This document shows, in pieces, positions 33,707-41,418 of a DNA stretch of 64,000 bases. Every line of letters starts with the position of its first letter. Within the stretch, counting starts at the first letter, position 1. The notes below the pieces were generated by a model. The model worked only from the letters and a program-made list of their open reading frames with translations. It was not told where the DNA came from and searched no databases. Location of the stretch: assembly GCF_004362715.1 (NCBI RefSeq), contig NZ_SNYC01000006.1, positions 186,001 through 250,000 of the forward strand. The letters are read 5' to 3'. The DNA is from Pedobacter metabolipauper. GTDB lineage: Bacteria > Bacteroidota > Bacteroidia > Sphingobacteriales > Sphingobacteriaceae. The position numbers and the translations under genes are program-made.

Positions 33707-34041
33707 CCTTTCCCTGTTAAGTATATTGTGTTATGGAGTATTCCCGATCGATTAATTATCTCCAGCCCAATTATAAAGATTTATTTTGGAAATAACTGTA
33801 TTTTTTAAAATTAGCACTATTGTAATCAGCAATTTAGTCAAAATGCAAGCCATAAACTTCGACAGTATTGTTTAAATTTAAACAACAAAGATATTTTAAC
33901 CTTTTTACAACATTTTTTCCTGTTTATCATATATTAAAATAATATCAGGCATCAAAAAAAGTAAAACCAATGCAAGATATCATCTTGTTCTATCTAAATC
34001 AATTCCATCTATATTACCTGTTCTATGAATTGCCAATCGTT
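33707..34041. other. Spacer between sulfatase and sigma genes, no gene seen
   Basis: This very AT-rich 335 bp lies upstream of the sigma gene and downstream of a sulfatase gene. I see no exact TANNTTTG box with a matching -33 element on the minus strand and no strong terminator, so read-through from the sulfatase gene is possible. Confidence 0.4.
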
Positions 34042-35460
34042 TTATTGTTCTTTTCCTTTCGGCTGACGGCTAAGTGCTTCCATTTCTGTTTGGATTCCCT
34101 TGTCTCCCTGCTGGATCATAAAGTCTTTGAGTTTTTCCTGCAATTCTTTTTTAATGCTGGAATACTGTACATCATTGGCAAGATTGTTCAAATTGTATGG
34201 ATCCTGAATAACATTATACAGTTCCTCCTGCGGTCGCTTCTCGTAAAAGGAAGAACGCAGGGGGTCTTTTTCAAGCCATTGCTTAAACATCTGCGAATGT
34301 GTAATGGTATTTGAAAATTCACCCTGATAATTGAGGTTATGTATATACAGGAACTTTGTACTTCTGGCCGAGCGGCTTGCATAGGCATCACTTCCCTGGA
34401 TGATGCCACGTGTGGTATGTTCTGCAAATACATAATCGCGCGCATGAGCTACTCCATCAGTAAGTACCTTTTTAAAACTTTGTCCGTCAAATCCGGTTTT
34501 ACCCAAACCGTCTTTAGAACCCGTATTGATCTTTCCAGGATCTCCCCCCGCGATATCAATTAAAGTAGGCGTGATGTCTATATAGGCGAGCATCGCTTTA
34601 TTTCGGGTATTTGGCTGCACTTTGCCAGGCCATTTAACAATAAACCCGGAATGAAGTCCCTGGTCATATAGCGTCCATTTAGAGAACGGGAACGAATTGC
34701 CCTGCTCTGTTGCAAACATAATAATAGTATTTTCTTTTTGGCCTGATCGTTCTACCATGTCCAGACAGACGCCAACGAGGCTATCCAGATATGAGATTTC
34801 TGCGAAGTAGTTCGCCATACGCTTACGGGTCAGTTTAGTATCAACCATGTTGGGCTTAAGCTTGATCTTATCCGGATTATAGGCCTGCTGGTTGCCACGC
34901 GTCCAGGGTTCATGCGGCTGATTGCTGGTAAACATTAAAAAGAAAGGTTTACCGGCTGATTTTTTAATGTAAGCTTTTGCTTTGCTTAAATCAATATCCC
35001 GGCCCTCGCCATTGTCATGCTCCCTTCCACCAAGAAAATCAAAGGGATAAGCTGATTCCGGTGCATAATGTTTTTTGCCGATCAGTGCAGTACGGTACCC
35101 CAGTTGCTTTAGATATACGGGAAGTGTTTTGATCCCATCATAGATCATGGTATGGTTGGGATAGGCCCCGCTGCGAACCGGGCCAAGGCCGGTAAGGATT
35201 GATTGCCTTGTAGGAGAACAAACGGGCACCATGTTGAACATATTGTCCAGACACACGCCTTCCCTTGCCAGTCGTGTTATATTTGGAGTATGTACCTGAG
35301 TGCTCCCGTATGGTGCTATATCCTCCATAAAAAGATCATCGGCCATAATAAATATGATATTGGGACGGCTTGTGTCCGTTGATTTCTTCTTAGGTGTATT
35401 TATTGCCAATAGCGATTCGGCAACAATAACCGACGCACAGATCATAAGAAAGTTTTTCAT
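34042..35460 (-). CDS. Sulfatase (heparan-N-sulfatase-like type)
   Basis: This exported sulfate-ester or sulfamide hydrolase has a signal peptide (MKNFLMICASVIVAESLLA). Metal-binding Asp residues lie in PNIIFIMADD (D41, D42), and the formylglycine site C81-S-P-T-R sits in VCSPTRQSILTG. A maturase must convert C81; none is encoded in the window. Further motifs are IGKKHY (about 127), NQPHEPW (about 185) and TEQGNSFPFSKW. The 472-residue length and the FATEQG-type second metal segment fit N-sulfatase-like family S1 members, but the subfamily is a guess. The gene lies 28 bp downstream of another sulfatase and upstream of the SusCD cassette, pointing to a sulfated substrate. Confidence 0.92.
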   Translation of the reverse strand: MKNFLMICASVIVAESLLAINTPKKKSTDTSRPNIIFIMADDLFMEDIAPYGSTQVHTPNITRLAREGVCLDNMFNMVPVCSPTRQSILTGLGPVRSGAYPNHTMIYDGIKTLPVYLKQLGYRTALIGKKHYAPESAYPFDFLGGREHDNGEGRDIDLSKAKAYIKKSAGKPFFLMFTSNQPHEPWTRGNQQAYNPDKIKLKPNMVDTKLTRKRMANYFAEISYLDSLVGVCLDMVERSGQKENTIIMFATEQGNSFPFSKWTLYDQGLHSGFIVKWPGKVQPNTRNKAMLAYIDITPTLIDIAGGDPGKINTGSKDGLGKTGFDGQSFKKVLTDGVAHARDYVFAEHTTRGIIQGSDAYASRSARSTKFLYIHNLNYQGEFSNTITHSQMFKQWLEKDPLRSSFYEKRPQEELYNVIQDPYNLNNLANDVQYSSIKKELQEKLKDFMIQQGDKGIQTEMEALSRQPKGKEQ

Positions 35461-35488
35461 CGTCTAAATTTACCTTTTTCATCCGGCA

Positions 35489-37150
35489 TTATTTATGCCG
35501 GCTGGCTTGTATCTTTTTGATTTCGTCAAATGGTACCACACCAGCCCTGCTGGCCCATTCGTTATATGCTTTAGATAGCTTGCTTACCTGCTCTGGCATG
35601 GAAGCCGAAAGATCATGCAGTTCAGACCGGTCTTTATCCAGATCGTAAAGTTCCCATTTTTTTGGTCTACCCTCATGGTACTCGCAAACCAGTTTAAGGT
35701 TGCCCATCCTAACGGCCGAGTTGCCTTCGTGTTCCCAGAATATTGGTTGATGGTGTACGGGCAATTCTTTTCCCTGCAGGATTGGAAGTATGCTTTTGCC
35801 TTCCATTGGTATAATAGACTGTCCTTTATATGCCAATGGGTATTTTGCGCCGGAAGCTGCTACTACAGTCGCCATGATATCCGGAAGAAATCCGTATTGG
35901 TCTGAAAATTTTCCCTGTGATGCTTTTGGAATCATTTTGGGCCAGTATGCAATTAACGGAGTACTGATTCCGCCTTCATTTACCCAGTGTTTATATTTTT
36001 TAAATGGTGTATTGGATACATTGGCCCATGATTGCCCATAACTGAGCATGTATCCTTTTTTTGTTCCCAGGTTTTCTGTTAATCCCCCTCCCAGATCACC
36101 GCCTTCTGCACATGCCCCATTATCAGAAAGGAATAAGATGAGCGTATTATCGAGTTCCCCTGACGCTGTCAGTGCTTTTACCACCCTTCCGATATTTTGA
36201 TCCATTCTATCGATTTGCGCGGCATACAGTGCCATACGAAAATCCATTTCATCCTGTTTCTCCGGACTCAGTTTATCCCAGTCTGCCGCATCATCTGCTG
36301 AAAGTTCGGCTTCCGGCTTAAGTATGCCCATTTTGATCATCCTGTTGTACCTTTCCTTTCTTAGGGCCTTCCATCCGTTCTTATACTTTCCGCGGTACTT
36401 TTTTACATCGTCCTGTAATGCATTTAAGGGCCAGTGCGGACTGGTATATGCCAGGTACATAAAGAACGGGGCTTTTGTTTGCTGATGGTTTTCATTGAGG
36501 AAGTCGATTGCATGATCGGTAAGCGCATCTGTCAGGTAAAAATCTTTTCCTTTCGGCTTTACGGGTTCATTCATTAAGGTGAGCCCCCTTAATCCTGTTG
36601 GATTAAAATAATTTGCTGCTCCGGCCAGTATGCCATAATATTTATCAAACCCTCTTTGAAGCGGCCATTTCTGGCGATCATGATAACCTACATGCCATTT
36701 TCCGGACATCATGGTCTGATAGCCCCTGGTTTTTAACACTTCTGCAATGGTTACGCATTTATTATTGAGGGAACCCTGATAGCCCGGCAAATTATACTGA
36801 TAAGCAGTACTGTCCTCCGGATCATTGGTCATATGGCCAATTCCGGCCTGGTGGGGATACAGTCCGGTTAACAATGAGGCCCTGGTTGGACAGCATCTTG
36901 CCCCATTATAAAACTGCCTGAACCGGATTCCACTGGCAGCAAGCTGGTCCAGGTTAGGTGTAGCTATCTCACTTCCATAACAGCCGATATCTGAATAACC
37001 CATATCATCTGCCATAATGATAAGTATGTTCGGTGCTTTTTCCAGAACGGGTTTTGTGTTTACTGCATTGGCTGATCTAAAAGAGTAACCGGCCAGCAAG
37101 ATACCCGCCGCTATTGAAAAACCGATAAGTCTTTTGATTTCAAATTTCAT
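35489..37150 (-). CDS. Arylsulfatase-type sulfatase
   Basis: This 553-residue exported sulfatase has a signal peptide (LIGFSIAAGILLAGYSFRSANA). Metal Asp residues lie in PNILIIMADDMGYSDIGCYG (D48, D49). The catalytic cysteine is C86 in GARCCPTRASLLTGLYPHQ, within the C-x-P-x-R motif and followed by the LTG signature. SGKWHVGYH (about 150) and TLILFLSDNGACAEGG (about 335-350) complete the active site. The sequence resembles the large arylsulfatase group also annotated as choline or aryl sulfatases; the natural ester is unknown. A small hairpin (AGCATA/TATGCT) ends right at the start codon. It is the first of two sulfatase genes on this strand, downstream of tRNA-Phe and its terminator. Confidence 0.93.
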   Translation of the reverse strand: MKFEIKRLIGFSIAAGILLAGYSFRSANAVNTKPVLEKAPNILIIMADDMGYSDIGCYGSEIATPNLDQLAASGIRFRQFYNGARCCPTRASLLTGLYPHQAGIGHMTNDPEDSTAYQYNLPGYQGSLNNKCVTIAEVLKTRGYQTMMSGKWHVGYHDRQKWPLQRGFDKYYGILAGAANYFNPTGLRGLTLMNEPVKPKGKDFYLTDALTDHAIDFLNENHQQTKAPFFMYLAYTSPHWPLNALQDDVKKYRGKYKNGWKALRKERYNRMIKMGILKPEAELSADDAADWDKLSPEKQDEMDFRMALYAAQIDRMDQNIGRVVKALTASGELDNTLILFLSDNGACAEGGDLGGGLTENLGTKKGYMLSYGQSWANVSNTPFKKYKHWVNEGGISTPLIAYWPKMIPKASQGKFSDQYGFLPDIMATVVAASGAKYPLAYKGQSIIPMEGKSILPILQGKELPVHHQPIFWEHEGNSAVRMGNLKLVCEYHEGRPKKWELYDLDKDRSELHDLSASMPEQVSKLSKAYNEWASRAGVVPFDEIKKIQASRHK

Positions 37151-37192
37151 AGCATAAAGCTATGCTGTTATCAGCATAAAAAAGAATAAAAC

Positions 37193-37224
37193 AAAAAAGC
37201 CTCAGATTTCTCTGAAGCTTTTTG
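37193..37224. terminator. Bidirectional terminator after tRNA-Phe
   Basis: GCCTCAGA at 37199-37206 pairs with TCTGAAGC at 37211-37218 around TTTC. T-tracts follow on both strands (A6 before, T5 after). It closes the tRNA transcript ahead of the sulfatase gene. Confidence 0.8.
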
Positions 37225-37226
37225 CG

Positions 37227-37299
37227 TGGTATGGGCCGGGATCGAACCGGCGACACATGGATTTTCAGTCCATTGCTCTACCGACTGAGCTACCGTACC
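37227..37299 (-). tRNA. tRNA-Phe (anticodon GAA)
   Basis: A 73-nt cloverleaf without an encoded CCA. The D stem GCTC/GAGC, anticodon stem ATGGA/TCCAT with loop CTGAAAA (GAA anticodon) and T stem GCCGG/CCGGC with TTCGATC loop are all perfect. The acceptor stem is GGTACGG against CCATACC, which leaves a C5-A68 mismatch in an otherwise complete stem. A well-formed promoter lies about 46 bp upstream and a terminator follows directly. The gene should be functional, but the mismatch deserves checking. Confidence 0.96.
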
Positions 37300-37344
37300 A
37301 TCTTGTTTAAATATGTTTTATCATATTCCCCTCGGTTGGGAGTG

Positions 37345-37374
37345 CAAATGTAGTGTCTTTTTTTGAATCACAAA
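37345..37374 (-). promoter_or_regulatory. Promoter of tRNA-Phe
   Basis: On the minus strand TTTG (37371-37374), an 18-bp spacer and TACATTTG (37345-37352) match both elements of the Bacteroidota consensus. The implied start is about 40 nt before the tRNA 5' end. Confidence 0.75.
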
Positions 37375-37510
37375 ATCTTTTTTCAAATTTATTTTAAATA
37401 AGCGTTTTTTATTTAAAACACTTCTAAATTTTAAACTTTATGCATGCATAATAATTTCTTTTGTGGGATTTGTTTTAACTTAGCCATACTATAATAGATA
37501 AATTGAAAGA

Positions 37511-38806
37511 ATGGTGTCACAAATCATATTTATAGCAATTACACTGGCAGCAGTAGCCTTGTTCAGTTATAACCTCAGGAAAATTATCAGGAATATCCGT
37601 CTTGGTAAAGCTGCCAACAGAACGGATCAGCCTCAGAAGAGGATTATGACCATGGTTAAAGTTGCATTCGGACAAACAAAAATGTTCTTCCGTCCGATCC
37701 CTGCTTTTCTTCACCTGATCGTTTATGCTGGCTTTGTAATCATTAACCTGGAGGTTCTGGAGATCATGATTGACGGGGCTTTTGGAACTCATCGTGTATT
37801 TGGAGGATTGGGTTCGCTTTATAATGCCCTGATCGGTTCTTTTGAGATTCTTGCTTTTGGTGTATGGCTGGCCTGTGCCATTTTCCTGATTAGAAGGAAC
37901 GTTCTTAAACTGAAAAGATTTACCGGTGTGGAGATGACCAAATGGCCAAAGTCTGATGCCAACTACATCCTGATCACTGAAATTTTACTGATGTCTGCTT
38001 TTCTGACTATGAATGCGGCTGATGCCAAGCTCCAGCTGCTGGGTTCAGGCCACTATATCAATGCCGGGGCATTTCCAATAAGCCAATATCTTCAAAACTT
38101 GTTACCTGACACCGAGGGCAGCCTGGTTGCGATTGAAAGAGGCTGCTGGTGGTTTCACATCATTGGTATATTTGCATTTTTAAATTACCTGCCATATTCT
38201 AAACACTTCCACATCATGTTCGCATTCCCAAACACCTATTTCTCCAACCTGGAGCCTAAAGGTGAGTTTACGAATATGAAAAGTGTTACCAATGAGGTTA
38301 AGGCTATGCTTGATCCTTCTTTTACGCCTGAAGAGGCTGAAGCTGGACGTTTTGGAGCAAAGGATGTTAATGACCTCAGCTGGGTTAACCTGATGAATGC
38401 ATATACCTGTACCGAATGCGGAAGATGTACCTCGGTTTGTCCGGCAAACATTACGGGTAAGCTGCTTTCGCCGCGCAAGATCATGATGGATACGCGTGAT
38501 CGTTTGGAAGAAGTTGGTAAGAATATAGATAAAACTGGTAATGGTTTTGATGATGGCAAATCCCTGATCGACACTTACATTACCAGGGAGGAGATCTGGG
38601 CCTGTACCAGCTGCAATGCTTGTACACAAGCCTGCCCGATCAATATAGATCCTTTAGCCATTATTACCGATCTGAGAAGATATGCGGTAATGGAGGAATC
38701 ACAATCACCGGCAAGCATCAGTGCCATGCTGGGCAACATTGAGAACAATGGTGCCCCGTGGAAGTATTCGCCGGCCGACCGGTTTAACTGGGCTAAAGAA
38801 AGTTAA
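37511..38806 (+). CDS. Membrane-anchored 4Fe-4S dicluster protein (HdrD/GlpC-like, NarI-like N-terminus)
   Basis: This is an inner-membrane electron-transfer protein. Four or five hydrophobic helices occupy the first 250 residues (IIFIAITLAAVALFSY; FLHLIVYAGFVIINLEVLEI; FEILAFGVWLACAIFLI; ITEILLMSAFLTMNA; WFHIIGIFAFLNYL), with histidines (H68, and HxxGxF near 216) that could ligate haem. The cytosolic C-terminal part has two 4Fe-4S motifs, CTECGRCTSVCP (about 299-310) and CTSCNACTQACP (about 368-379). The next gene encodes a CCG-domain partner, so the pair resembles a split heterodisulfide-reductase/GlpC-type module. Donor and acceptor are unknown; it may exchange electrons with menaquinone. 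Confidence 0.88.
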   Translation: MVSQIIFIAITLAAVALFSYNLRKIIRNIRLGKAANRTDQPQKRIMTMVKVAFGQTKMFFRPIPAFLHLIVYAGFVIINLEVLEIMIDGAFGTHRVFGGLGSLYNALIGSFEILAFGVWLACAIFLIRRNVLKLKRFTGVEMTKWPKSDANYILITEILLMSAFLTMNAADAKLQLLGSGHYINAGAFPISQYLQNLLPDTEGSLVAIERGCWWFHIIGIFAFLNYLPYSKHFHIMFAFPNTYFSNLEPKGEFTNMKSVTNEVKAMLDPSFTPEEAEAGRFGAKDVNDLSWVNLMNAYTCTECGRCTSVCPANITGKLLSPRKIMMDTRDRLEEVGKNIDKTGNGFDDGKSLIDTYITREEIWACTSCNACTQACPINIDPLAIITDLRRYAVMEESQSPASISAMLGNIENNGAPWKYSPADRFNWAKES

Positions 38807-38846
38807 TTAAATGCGCATGTCATAACGTATTAAGAGCGTCAATAAG

Positions 38847-39647
38847 ATGAACGAGCAACTAAATTTTGAAGTGCCTACCATGGCAGAGCTGATCGCCAAA
38901 GGCGAAGAACCTGAAATATTATTCTGGGTTGGCTGTGCCGGAAGTTATGATGAACGGGCACAGAAAACCACACGCGATATCTGCAAGATCTTACATCATG
39001 TAGGAATTAAATATGCCGTGCTTGGCACCGAAGAAAGCTGTACCGGTGACCCTGCCAAACGTGCTGGCAATGAATTTCTGTTCCAGATGCAGGCTATGAC
39101 CAACATTGAGGTACTGAACGCTTACAACATAAAGAAAATAGTTACCGGCTGTCCGCATTGTTTCAATACTATTAAAAATGAATACCCCGGTTTGGGCGGA
39201 ACATATGAAGTGATCCATCACACCCAGCTGATCCAGGATCTGATTAACGATGGAAAGCTTAAAGCCGAGGGCGGTGAGAGTTTTAAAGGTAAAAAGATCA
39301 CTTATCATGACCCTTGCTATTTAGGTCGCGGAAACGGCATTTATGAGGCCCCACGTAAAGCGCTGGAAGTATTGGATGCCCAATTGGTTGAAATGAAGCG
39401 TTGCAAGTCTAACGGCTTATGCTGTGGTGCTGGTGGCGCCCAGATGTTTAAGGAGCCTGAAAAAGGAAATAAGGACATCAACATTGAACGCATTGAGGAA
39501 GCGCTTGAAACCCAGCCGCAGATCATTGCTGCAGGATGCCCCTTCTGCATGACCATGCTTAGTGATGGTATTAAATTAAAAGATCAGAATGAAAACGTTC
39601 AGGTTTTAGATATTGCTGAAATCACGGTAAGGGCTAATGGTTTGTAA
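38847..39647 (+). CDS. CCG-domain (Fe-S)-binding protein (HdrB/D-like)
   Basis: The 266-residue cytosolic partner of the preceding 4Fe-4S protein contains two cysteine-rich CCG-type domains. The first covers about 25-110 (FWVGCAGSYDERAQ; ESCTGDPAKRAGN; VTGCPHCFNTIKNEYP). The second covers about 150-250 (ITYHDPCYLGRGNGIYE; CKSNGLCCGAGGAQMF; AAGCPFCMTMLSDG). CCG domains bind unusual Fe-S clusters and catalyse disulfide or quinone chemistry in Hdr, GlpC and LutA-type enzymes. It follows the membrane protein by 40 bp and overlaps the next gene by 11 bp, so the three form an operon. The substrate is not deducible. Confidence 0.9.
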   Translation: MNEQLNFEVPTMAELIAKGEEPEILFWVGCAGSYDERAQKTTRDICKILHHVGIKYAVLGTEESCTGDPAKRAGNEFLFQMQAMTNIEVLNAYNIKKIVTGCPHCFNTIKNEYPGLGGTYEVIHHTQLIQDLINDGKLKAEGGESFKGKKITYHDPCYLGRGNGIYEAPRKALEVLDAQLVEMKRCKSNGLCCGAGGAQMFKEPEKGNKDINIERIEEALETQPQIIAAGCPFCMTMLSDGIKLKDQNENVQVLDIAEITVRANGL

Positions 39648-40437
39648 CAACCTCCATATTACCTCTTTAAATTCCGGAAGTAACGGGAACTGCTACTATA
39701 TTGCCAACGATACAGAAGCCATTCTTGTTGATGCCGGACTTTCTTGCCGGGAAACGGAAAAAAGGATGCTTCGCCTGGGCTTATCCATGAGCAAGGTTAA
39801 AGCGATCTTTATTTCTCATGAACATACAGACCACATCAAAGGCTTATGTACGCTTTCGGCAAAATATAATCTGCCGGTTTATATTACCCACGGCACTTTA
39901 AAAGGCTGTCCGTTTAACATCCGGGAAGACTTGATCAGACCTTTGTACAGCCATACTGCTATTCCTATTGGTAATTTGGTGATTACCGGCTTTCCGAAAC
40001 TGCATGATGCTTCTGAGCCACATAGCTTTGTGATTTCATGTGGTTCAACTACGGTTGGTGTTTTTACAGATATTGGTGCTGCCTGCGAAGAGCTTACCCA
40101 TCATTTTAAACAATGTCATGCTGTATTTTTGGAAGCGAACTATGACGATGAAATGCTTAGTAAAAGTGCTTATCCTTATTTCTTAAAGAGGCGCATTAGT
40201 GGTGGTAAAGGTCACCTTTCCAATCAACAGGCCCTGGAGCTTTTTAAAACACATAAGCCTTCTTTTATGACCCATGTATTCCTTTCTCACCTGTCAAAGG
40301 ACAACAACTGTCCGGAGCTGGTGTATGAGCTTTTTAACCAGCATGCCGATGGTGTTGAGATCATTGTTGCCTCCAGGCATGAGGAAACCCCCGTATATAC
40401 TATTTTTGAACCAGCACTAATTGTGCATTCATTTTAG
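39637..40437 (+). CDS. WalJ/YycJ-like metallo-beta-lactamase-fold hydrolase
   Basis: This is a 266-residue cytosolic dimetal hydrolase. The signature HEHTDHIKG (about 62-70) provides the HxHxDH ligands, with further ligands in KLHDASEPHSF (about 121), FTDIGA (about 143) and FLSHLSKDNN (about 217). The N-terminal SLNSGSNGNCYYI is typical of the YycJ/WalJ subgroup, which is thought to act on DNA or to link cell-wall signalling with division; that role is untested here. The ATG overlaps the preceding stop region by 11 bp. Its 3' end overlaps the convergent hypothetical gene by 38 bp. Confidence 0.9.
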   Translation: MVCNNLHITSLNSGSNGNCYYIANDTEAILVDAGLSCRETEKRMLRLGLSMSKVKAIFISHEHTDHIKGLCTLSAKYNLPVYITHGTLKGCPFNIREDLIRPLYSHTAIPIGNLVITGFPKLHDASEPHSFVISCGSTTVGVFTDIGAACEELTHHFKQCHAVFLEANYDDEMLSKSAYPYFLKRRISGGKGHLSNQQALELFKTHKPSFMTHVFLSHLSKDNNCPELVYELFNQHADGVEIIVASRHEETPVYTIFEPALIVHSF

Positions 40438-40882
40438 TTAGCTTTTCTAGAAGATCGCTAAGGTCTTGTGGTTCTATATTTTTTAACGGAATGGAGAGAT
40501 AAGAAGCCATACTGTCTACATCGCCCTTTTTATCGTTATACGTTTGCACGATGACATCATCGCCTTTGGTGCGCAGGTACAGCTCTCCTTTTTTATCTGT
40601 ACCGTAATAATCGAGGTCTTTAAACTTAACGAGGTTAAACGAGAAATATTCAACCTTACCGGACGTAAAAAATCGCTTATACCGGCAAAATCCAGTGTTG
40701 GTAACATTTAGTTCGTAACGCTTAATTGCAGGGTTTACTGGTGCTTCATTGTAATGCTCTTTCAGCATTTTCTGAATAAATGCCGTTTCTTCCGCTAACC
40801 CTATCCCTAAAGAAAAAGCCATAAAAATGCCACACAGCATTACGCCGAGGCCTATTTTCAAGTTTAATGTAAACTTTTTCAT
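40400..40882 (-). CDS. Membrane-anchored or secreted hypothetical protein, 160 aa
   Basis: An N-terminal hydrophobic segment (IGLGVMLCGIFMAFSLGIGL, about 10-29) acts as a signal or anchor. The rest is a soluble domain with strands RYELNVTNTGFCRYKRFF, KVEYFSFNLVKFKDLDYYGT and GELYLRTKGDDVIVQTYND. It ends in a helical LSDLLEKLTKMNAQLVLVQK, encoded in the overlap with the neighbouring gene. I do not recognise the family. Reading frame, composition and a normal start support a real gene. The 38-bp tail-to-tail overlap means there is no room for a terminator between the two coding regions. Confidence 0.75.
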   Translation of the reverse strand: MKKFTLNLKIGLGVMLCGIFMAFSLGIGLAEETAFIQKMLKEHYNEAPVNPAIKRYELNVTNTGFCRYKRFFTSGKVEYFSFNLVKFKDLDYYGTDKKGELYLRTKGDDVIVQTYNDKKGDVDSMASYLSIPLKNIEPQDLSDLLEKLTKMNAQLVLVQK

Positions 40883-40894
40883 TTGGCTAATTAT

Positions 40895-40929
40895 TTTGGA
40901 GAATCAAAGTAAATATTTTTGTATTTTTG
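40895..40929 (+). promoter_or_regulatory. Promoter with -7 boxes almost at the start codon
   Basis: Two overlapping TATTTTTG boxes (40914-40921 and 40922-40929) follow a TTTG at 40895-40898. The second box ends 4 bp before the ATG at 40934, so the transcript would begin at or within a few bases of the start codon. Confidence 0.45.
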
Positions 40930-40933
40930 ATAT

Positions 40934-41413
40934 ATGAGTTTTTCTCCACAATCTAAAGTTTGGATCTACCAAAGCAATCGTGCATTTACGAATGACGAGG
41001 TAAATGCTATACAGCAAAAATTAAATGATTTTACTGTACAGTGGAAAGCGCATGGCCGACAGCTAGAGGCTAAGGCTGAGATCCTGTACAACTTTTTCAT
41101 TATATTTTTTGTTGATGAAGCGTCTGCCGGTGTAACGGGTTGCTCTATCGATTCTTCTGTTCGTATCATTAAAGAAATTGAGAGTGAGTATCACGTTGAT
41201 CTGTTTGACAGGTTTAATATGGCCTACAAAGTTGACGATAAAGTAATTGTAACCAATAAGGAGGATTTTGAGACCTTGGTTAACATCAAGGCAGTTGGTC
41301 CAAAAACCATTGTTTTCAATAACCTGGTACAAACGCTTCAGGAATTTGAGACCAAATGGGAGATTCCTTTTGAACAAAGCTGGCATAGTAAAGTATTTGC
41401 CCATCTGCTGTAA
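40934..41413 (+). CDS. Conserved Bacteroidota protein of unknown function, 159 aa
   Basis: The soluble 159-residue protein begins SPQSKVWIYQSNRAFTNDEV and has a central segment KAEILYNFFIIFFVDEASAG followed by TGCSIDSSVRIIKEIESEY and FDRFNMAYK. I recall this GCSIDxSV family as widespread in Bacteroidota and often labelled ABC transporter ATPase, but the sequence has no Walker A, signature or Walker B motif, so I reject that label. No function can be assigned. The transcript may be leaderless. It is convergent with the cyanophycinase gene, only 5 bp away. Confidence 0.8.
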   Translation: MSFSPQSKVWIYQSNRAFTNDEVNAIQQKLNDFTVQWKAHGRQLEAKAEILYNFFIIFFVDEASAGVTGCSIDSSVRIIKEIESEYHVDLFDRFNMAYKVDDKVIVTNKEDFETLVNIKAVGPKTIVFNNLVQTLQEFETKWEIPFEQSWHSKVFAHLL

Positions 41414-41418
41414 CCAGG

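Noticed and set aside
33970..34314. 114-codon plus-strand hydrophobic frame
   Set aside because: It is mostly antisense to the sulfatase gene, and its Phe/Leu-rich composition is what an antisense of Lys/Glu-rich coding yields.
40934..41413. ABC transporter ATPase label
   Set aside because: The sequence has no Walker A, Walker B or signature motif, so the commonly used label is not supported.
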